Origin: Tieghemiomyces parasiticus
Lineage: Eukaryota; Kickxellomycota; Dimargaritomycetes; Dimargaritales; Dimargaritaceae
NCBI GenBank assembly: GCA_027575765.1
Contig: JANBPT010000607.1
Coordinates: forward strand, 1-28,873
Direction: 5' to 3'
DNA: 28,873 nt
Shown: positions 23,926 through 28,873 of the stretch, one piece after another
Numbering within the stretch: position 1 is the stretch's first letter
Layout: every line of letters starts with the position of its first letter
Program-made: the position numbers and the translations under genes
The notes under the pieces: model-generated
Databases searched by the model: none
Told to the model about the DNA's origin: nothing
Seen by the model: the letters and a program-made list of their open reading frames with translations, nothing else

Positions 23926-26065
23926 ATGCTGAGCCACCTCATTCGGCCCTCCCGCTCCGCGCTGTCAGGCTGGCGACATGTCCCGCGCCGGCTCCGTCAT
24001 CAGACCGCGGAACCGGAGCTGGCGTTCAAAACCTTTCAGTTCCAGAGCCAGCTGCCCCGCCTATCCGTTCCGGACCTCGAGGCGACTACCCAGCGCTACT
24101 TGCGTACTATCCAGCCCATCAACGTCGACCCGGCACGCCGGGCAGCTTCCGAGAAGGCTGTGGCCGAGTTTACCAAGCCTGGCGGCCTGGGGCCGGAACT
24201 GCAGGCTCGGCTCCACGCTTACGACCAAAGTCAGCCGACCTCCTGGCTGGAGTCGCTCTGGCTCGACAAGGGGTATCTGGAGTGGCGCGAGCCCATCTTC
24301 GTCAACGTGAGCTGGTGGGCTCAATTCGTTGACAGTCCCACCCTGGGCGTCCTTCAGGGGGCCCAGCACCCGGCTCCTGGTACCTTCACCGAGAATCAGA
24401 TCCGCCGGGCCGCCGAGCTCACCCAAAGTATGACCGTCTTCCAGCGGGCCCTGGATGATCAGCGTATTCCTCCCGAACTGGCCCGCAAGGTCCCGCAGTG
24501 CATGAACCAGTACCGTTACCTGTTTGGTACCACTCGCATCCCGGACTTCCCCAAAGACCGCCTTATCAACCAGTATCCGACCACGGCCCGCCACATTATG
24601 GTGCTAGCCCGCGACCAGATCTTCGCGGTTGACGTCCTGGGCCCTAACGGTGAATTACTGACCCCCGAGGCCATCGCACGCCAGCTACGCGAGGTGGTGC
24701 GCCAGGTCGAGGCCCTGCCGCAATCTGAGCCGGCTGTGGGGGTACTGACCACTACCAATCGCGACATTTGGGCCACCGAGCGGCGTCGGCTGATCCAAGC
24801 GGGCGCCTCGCAGAACGTGGCCAATTTTGAGGCCATTGACTCAGCCCTGTTCGCCGTGTGCCTCGACGACCGTGTCGATCCGCGCACGGCCACCGACATC
24901 AACGTAGCCAAGGACCACTTCTTCCATAACGGGGACGGACGCAACCGTTGGATGGACAAGTCTATGCAGGTAACGGTCCTCAACAACGGCCGTGCCGGGC
25001 TCACCGGCGAACACACTGGGTCCGATGCCGCCGCGCCCGGCGGGTTCATGCACCTGGTGCTGGAGCGCGAGAAGAAGTTGGCCGGCGGGGCCCGCGCCGG
25101 AGGTGCGGACGATATCTCCGTTGCCCCGCCTCGCCACCTGAAATGGTCGGTGGAACCTGCCACGATCACGGCAATCCAGGAGGCCACGGCCCGGGCCCGC
25201 AGCGTCACGTCCCAGCTGGCCACCGAAAACTTGCACTATAGCGAGTTTGGTAGCCAATGGATCAAAGGGGCCAAGATGAGCCCCGACTCGTTCGTCCAGA
25301 TGGCCCTGCAGCTGGCCTACTATCGCCTGCACCGCCAGCCGTGTCCCACCTACGAAACCGCTTCGACCCGCACCTTCTTCCACGGGCGTACCGAGACCTG
25401 CCGTTCCTTCTCCGTCGAGTCGGCCGACTTTACCCATACCATGCTTAACCCCGAGGCCTCGGTAAGTAGCGACTAACGGTCCATCGGGAGATTAGCGGGC
25501 GTAGCCCGGTCTAGTCTGCGCCCAACTAGATGACGATGCTGATGGAATAATGACCGTGATTTTGACCTAGCTAGGCCCCACCCCGGTACTAACGTGTCAT
25601 CGTTGTGGCCTTTAACCTGCCTTCTCCTCTCCTCGCCCCTCAATCCAGGTTTCGGCCAAGGCCCAGTCCCTCACGCGGGCCCTCGCCAGCCACCAGGAGT
25701 ACATGCGGGCGGCCAGCAGCGGCAATGGGGTCGACCGCCACCTCCTCGGGCTAAGGTGCATGATCCAGTCGCCCGAGGAGGGGGCCCAGGCTACCCTCTT
25801 CACGGACCCAGCCTACATGGCATCCATGTCCTTCCGTATCTCATCGTCTAACCTAAGCCCTGGTACCAACTTTTATGGTGGGTTTGCGCCGGCCGTGCCT
25901 GACGGCTACGGATCCAACTATGGTGTCTCGGCTGACGAGATCAAATTGAGTATTAGTAACTGGGTCGGTCCTGATAATGGTACCAGCTCGGCTGACTTCA
26001 AGGCGTCCCTCCGGCAGAGCTTTGATGAGATGCGCGCCGTGGTGGAGGCCGCTGCCCGCCAGTAG
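23926..26065 (+). CDS. CRAT: Carnitine O-acetyltransferase, mitochondrial, two exons (650 aa)
   Basis: Transfers acetyl groups between acetyl-CoA and carnitine so that acetyl units can cross organelle membranes. Exon 1 is 23926-25461 (512 codons) and exon 2 is 25649-26065 (138 codons plus stop). The 187-nt phase-0 intron has a GTAAGT donor, a perfect TACTAAC branch site (25587-25593) and a CAG acceptor. The start is the first ATG; the first 25 residues are rich in Arg, Ser and Leu with no acidic residue, a typical mitochondrial presequence. Catalytic His is H363 in GEHTGSDA. The CoA-site lysines are probably K447 and K450 (IKGAKMSPDSF), followed by YETAST (476) and GRTET. Exon 2 carries DRHLLGLRCM, RISSSN (575-580) and FAPAVPDGYG. 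The usual S-T-S motif reads S-S-S. Residues 381-402 form a Gly/Ala-rich insertion. The C-terminus is AAARQ, with no peroxisomal SKL-type signal. Length fits the family. Confidence 0.96.
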
Positions 26066-26117
26066 AGGTTAGGGGGGCGGTGCAGAATCTTTGCTGACGA
26101 GGGCCGCGCTCGATGAC

Positions 26118-26123
26118 AATAAA
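26118..26123 (+). terminator. Polyadenylation signal of the carnitine acetyltransferase gene
   Basis: AATAAA 53 bases after the stop codon, followed by T-rich sequence (about 26150-26171). It is the only canonical signal found close behind a stop codon in this window. Confidence 0.6.
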
Positions 26124-26425
26124 CAAATAACCCTTTCTTTCACCCTTGATTATTTCATTATTATTATTTTTGGAACTGGGGGTTTAACAACTACGCTATA
26201 GTAATAACGTAGGCAGACGGCGCAGGACTTAATTAGGTAGCATGTCCATACGAATAATATACGAGCAGCTAAATATGATGGACCTAGCCTAGTGACTTTA
26301 TAAGGCGACAAAGAGAACCCCCCACCAGTTTACAAAATTGAGGTGTCAGGCTTTACTGTACCACGCATTCTGGCGTGGCACCTTAGGCCCACTTTGAAGA
26401 GCTCGACTCGATTCGCCCCTGGAAT

Positions 26426-26436
26426 CCCCCCCCCCC
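26426..26436 (+). repeat. C11 homopolymer upstream of ATP12
   Basis: Eleven consecutive C in the promoter or leader region, 90 bases before the ATP12 start. Confidence 0.65.
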
Positions 26437-26443
26437 ACAATCC

Positions 26444-26518
26444 ATGACTACTCTGCTTCACATTCCGCGATCCCCCTTCCCCTTCCATACGCCCCCTCCC
26501 CTACCTGTTACCAATTAG
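26444..26518 (+). promoter_or_regulatory. Possible upstream ORF in the ATP12 leader
   Basis: A 24-codon ATG-to-TAG ORF ends 7 bases before the ATP12 start codon, in a different frame (82 bases between the two ATGs). It lies downstream of a TATAAG sequence at 26299-26304. If transcription starts upstream of 26444 it would be translated first and could lower ATP12 expression. The other modelled leaders in the window are free of ATGs, so either this one is regulatory or the transcript starts closer to the gene. Confidence 0.3.
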
Positions 26519-26525
26519 TCGCGCC

Positions 26526-28340
26526 ATGAATCGTGTCCTCCCCAATTCCATCACCGGCCTGCGCCAGCTAGCCCTTACACCGACTCCGACGAGGGCCTTA
26601 GCAACAAGTTCTCTCCATACTCGTCAGGTAGAAGCTGCGTCGGCAGACACTCCTTCACCACGTAAGTATGGCGGCCCAACACGAAAACAGTCGGGCCTGA
26701 TCAGAGTGCACGATCGCTTGTCCGGCACACCACCGCTTACAGGACCGAGACTGGACGCCACGTAAGCAAGGTTAGCACGCTAACTAACTTGAATATATTG
26801 TGCCTTGATGACTCCGTACGTTACGTGCCTTGGTCAATTTGATTGCAACCCCCGGTCCCATGCCGTCCCCAGCCCCGAAACTCACGCGTTTCTGGAAGAA
26901 CGTCACCCTTGAAGAAGTGAACGGTTAGTGCACCTTAGGATTTAACCCATCACCGCCGATAATTTTTGATGTGCCGGGCGACTGAATACAGGCCATCAAA
27001 AAAAAAAGATGATATCGCGGGACCCCCGATACCTTGACCCTAATCTCGCGTGTGTGCTCGTTGTCACTTGCCCTGACTCCCCTCGTTACTCGGGACTCCA
27101 GGCGCCTATCAGATCCAGTTAGACAAGCGGTCGATTAAGACCCCGGACGGCCGCAAGGTAGCCATCCCGCTCGAGCAACGCGCGCTCGGCCTGCTGATGG
27201 TCGGTGAATGGGACAGCCAGACCCAGGCCTTGAAGCCTCACTCGCTGCCACTTACTTCGCTGGTCGCCCGGTCGATCGACGGACTCCAGGACCCTAAAAT
27301 GCGCAAGGATGTCATTGCCCATCTCACCCGTTACTTGCACACGGACGCCATCTGGTAGGTTGGTTGAGATGAGGAACCAGAACTCGAAATTGAAGTCGTC
27401 GTCCCTCCTCCTCCCCCCCCTTCCCCGCTGGCTGGCTTCCAGTAATATCCCTCGCTCCCCCCTCTTCTTCACCTCTTTAGGGGCAATCCTATGGCTCATC
27501 TAACGTCTCACGAATCACCTCCCCCCACTCACCCTTGCCGTGCACCGTTGACACAGCCTGCACCAGGACCACCCGCAGGCTCTGATAAACCTACAACTCA
27601 AGCACTGGCGTCCGGTAACCGAGTGGATTGAGAAGGAGTACCAGGTGCGGATACACACGACCGACCAGCTTTTTAATATGAGCCAGAGCCCAGAGACGGA
27701 GGCCAAGCTCGTCGCGGCCGTCACCGAGTTCTCCCCGCTCAAGCTAGCCGGTAGGTAACGAGGTGTTCAATGGACGTGCACAATTTACCTCCCACCCTCC
27801 CTATGGCCTGTAATGGAGCAGGTATATTACACATTGATCAATACCTCTTGGGTAGTCCTGTCTCCTTCGGTCTCTAATACTCCTCTTCCCACGCGCCCCC
27901 CCCACACTTCGGCCCATCTTGGCCCGCCACTTATGACCGCTTAGCTTTCGAACGTGCTGTAATGCACTCCAAATCGTTCCTACTCGCCCTCGCTCTGGTC
28001 AACCGCCAGGTGTCCGTGGACGACGCCGTCCTGGCCGCTCACGTGGAGGTCCTCTCGCAGATCCAGCAATGGGGTCTGGTCGAAGATAGTAAGTAGCTAG
28101 CTTGGTTGAAATGGCCAGATAGGTTAGCATTTGGATCTTATTTTCCACGGACTGCCCCCAGCTTCTACATGGATTGCCTGGTGTTTCAGATACATTCTGG
28201 ACGAAACCGAGGCCTAAAGTAGCCTGCACGCCCTTACTACACCGTAACCGACTCCCCCCCCCTTAGCGCACGATATCAACGAAGAAGACATGAAGCGTAT
28301 GCTGGGCGCCGCAGTGGTCGTTTTGATTTACGACCATTAA
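26526..28340 (+). CDS. ATP12: ATP12-type F1-ATPase assembly chaperone, six exons (283 aa)
   Basis: Mitochondrial matrix chaperone that binds the F1 alpha subunit until it assembles with beta. Exons: 26526-26661, 26873-26923, 27102-27354, 27557-27750, 27945-28088 and 28267-28340. All donors are GT (GTAAGT, GTTAGT, GTAGGT, GTAGGT, GTAAGT), all acceptors AG, introns are 178-211 nt, and every phase joins correctly. Residues 1-34 form a mitochondrial presequence without acidic residues. The ATP12 domain follows: TRFWKNVTLEE (50-60), the beta-rich segment GAYQIQLDKRSIKTPDGR, the EW-x-SQ region in exon 3, YLHTDAIC across the exon 3/4 junction, the LQLKHWRPVTEW helix (159-170), AAFERAV across the exon 4/5 junction, and QIQQWGLVED then INEED near the end. 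Human and yeast proteins are of similar length. The stop lies 215 bases from the stop of the convergent phosphomannose isomerase gene. Only the exact exon 1 boundary is slightly uncertain. Confidence 0.93.
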
Positions 28341-28555
28341 CCGACTGCCGCTGACGCCCATTCGGACTAATTGTTCATAACTCGCCCTTACTAAAACCCG
28401 TACGGTCAGCCGACGTCGGAAATGCGAGAGACTGGACTATATATTAAAAAAGGGGGAATGTAAGAGGTACATGGCTGAAGCGTGGAATAGGTAGTGCGAA
28501 TATATGTTCGCACCCGCATCACCCCCGTGTGATTTTGAATAACAGGGTCTTCAGC
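28341..28555. other. Convergent intergenic region between ATP12 and phosphomannose isomerase
   Basis: 215 bases separate the two stop codons and must hold both 3' ends. No canonical AATAAA is seen on either strand. An A/T-rich patch lies at 28437-28452. Confidence 0.5.
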
Positions 28556-28873
28556 CTAGGGTGCCACGGTACAAAAGGCACGGTAGCACATAAAATCACC
28601 ACTGAGTTGGTCGGTCTTTTGGATCGAGAGCGGGGTATCAGCCCCAGCGAAGAATACCATCCCGGGCAAGGCCTCGAAGGTGTCACCGCCAGCGGTGGTC
28701 TTTCGGTGGGCTCCGAGCTGGCCGCTACCTTGGGTTACAATGAAGATGGACGGTCCGGGCACGGGGTCGAGGACGTGTGGAACACCGGACTGCTCCACGG
28801 TGACCTGGGCGACGGTAAACTCGGGAATCGGTGGGTCGTAAATGCGGACGGTGAGCCCAGGGTCCGTTCCGGC
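28556..28873 (-). CDS. MPI: Mannose-6-phosphate isomerase (phosphomannose isomerase, type I), C-terminal part
   Basis: Zinc enzyme that interconverts fructose-6-phosphate and mannose-6-phosphate, supplying mannose for GDP-mannose, glycoproteins and cell-wall mannan. The last 105 codons are present; the rest lies beyond the right edge. The fragment runs from AGTDPGLTVRIYDPPIPEFTV through a cupin-like barrel. The YDPPIPEFTV segment, the SIFIVTQGSG turn, the PGMVFFAGAD strand pair and the CYRAFC end match the C-terminal domain of eukaryotic type I enzymes (human MPI ends in a similar FRACCLL). The metal-binding residues lie in the part that is missing, so catalytic competence cannot be judged. 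There is no break in the visible frame. The gene converges on ATP12. Confidence 0.93.
   Translation of the reverse strand, partial: AGTDPGLTVRIYDPPIPEFTVAQVTVEQSGVPHVLDPVPGPSIFIVTQGSGQLGAHRKTTAGGDTFEALPGMVFFAGADTPLSIQKTDQLSGDFMCYRAFCTVAP

Noticed and set aside
24061..25437. Antisense ORFs of 177, 235 and 198 codons
   Set aside because: Shadows of the high-GC carnitine acetyltransferase exon on the opposite strand.

Overview
The window looks like nuclear DNA of a fungus. The proteins are typically fungal: a CreA/Mig1-type C2H2 repressor, a carnitine acetyltransferase with a mitochondrial presequence, the ATP12 F1-ATPase chaperone and phosphomannose isomerase. The genes are interrupted by spliceosomal introns with fungal consensus (GTAAGT-like donors, CTAAC-type branch points, pyrimidine-rich acceptors). 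All seven introns I can model are 178-211 nt, longer than is usual in Ascomycota, so an early-diverging lineage is possible, but this is a weak inference. No bacterial-style operon, CRISPR array, rRNA or convincing tRNA was seen.

Layout. At the left edge (1-62, minus) is the 5' end of an electron transfer flavoprotein beta-subunit gene. About 4.4 kb without a recognisable gene follows, holding one LTR-like TATA/AATAAA pair near 1.85 kb. At 4472-6029 (plus) is a two-exon gene for a 453-residue secreted protein of no recognised family, with a TATA box and an ATG-free pyrimidine leader. After 2.8 kb of gene-free sequence comes the CreA/Mig1-like repressor (8825-9781, minus), with an ATG-free leader of about 500 nt, a TATA box at 10290 and a cluster of CreA-type GC boxes just upstream. 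From about 10.4 to 23.6 kb I find no gene I can defend, only short ORFs on both strands. At 23926-26065 (plus) is the two-exon carnitine acetyltransferase, then the six-exon ATP12 gene (26526-28340, plus), then the 3' end of phosphomannose isomerase (28556-28873, minus), convergent with ATP12.

How the genes relate. ETF-beta, carnitine acetyltransferase and ATP12 all serve mitochondrial energy metabolism. Carnitine acetyltransferase genes are glucose-repressed in well-studied fungi, and a CreA-type repressor is encoded in the same window. The genes have separate promoters and mixed strands, so this is a neighbourhood rather than an operon, and the association may be chance. The main unknowns are the orphan secreted protein and the content of the 13-kb gap.
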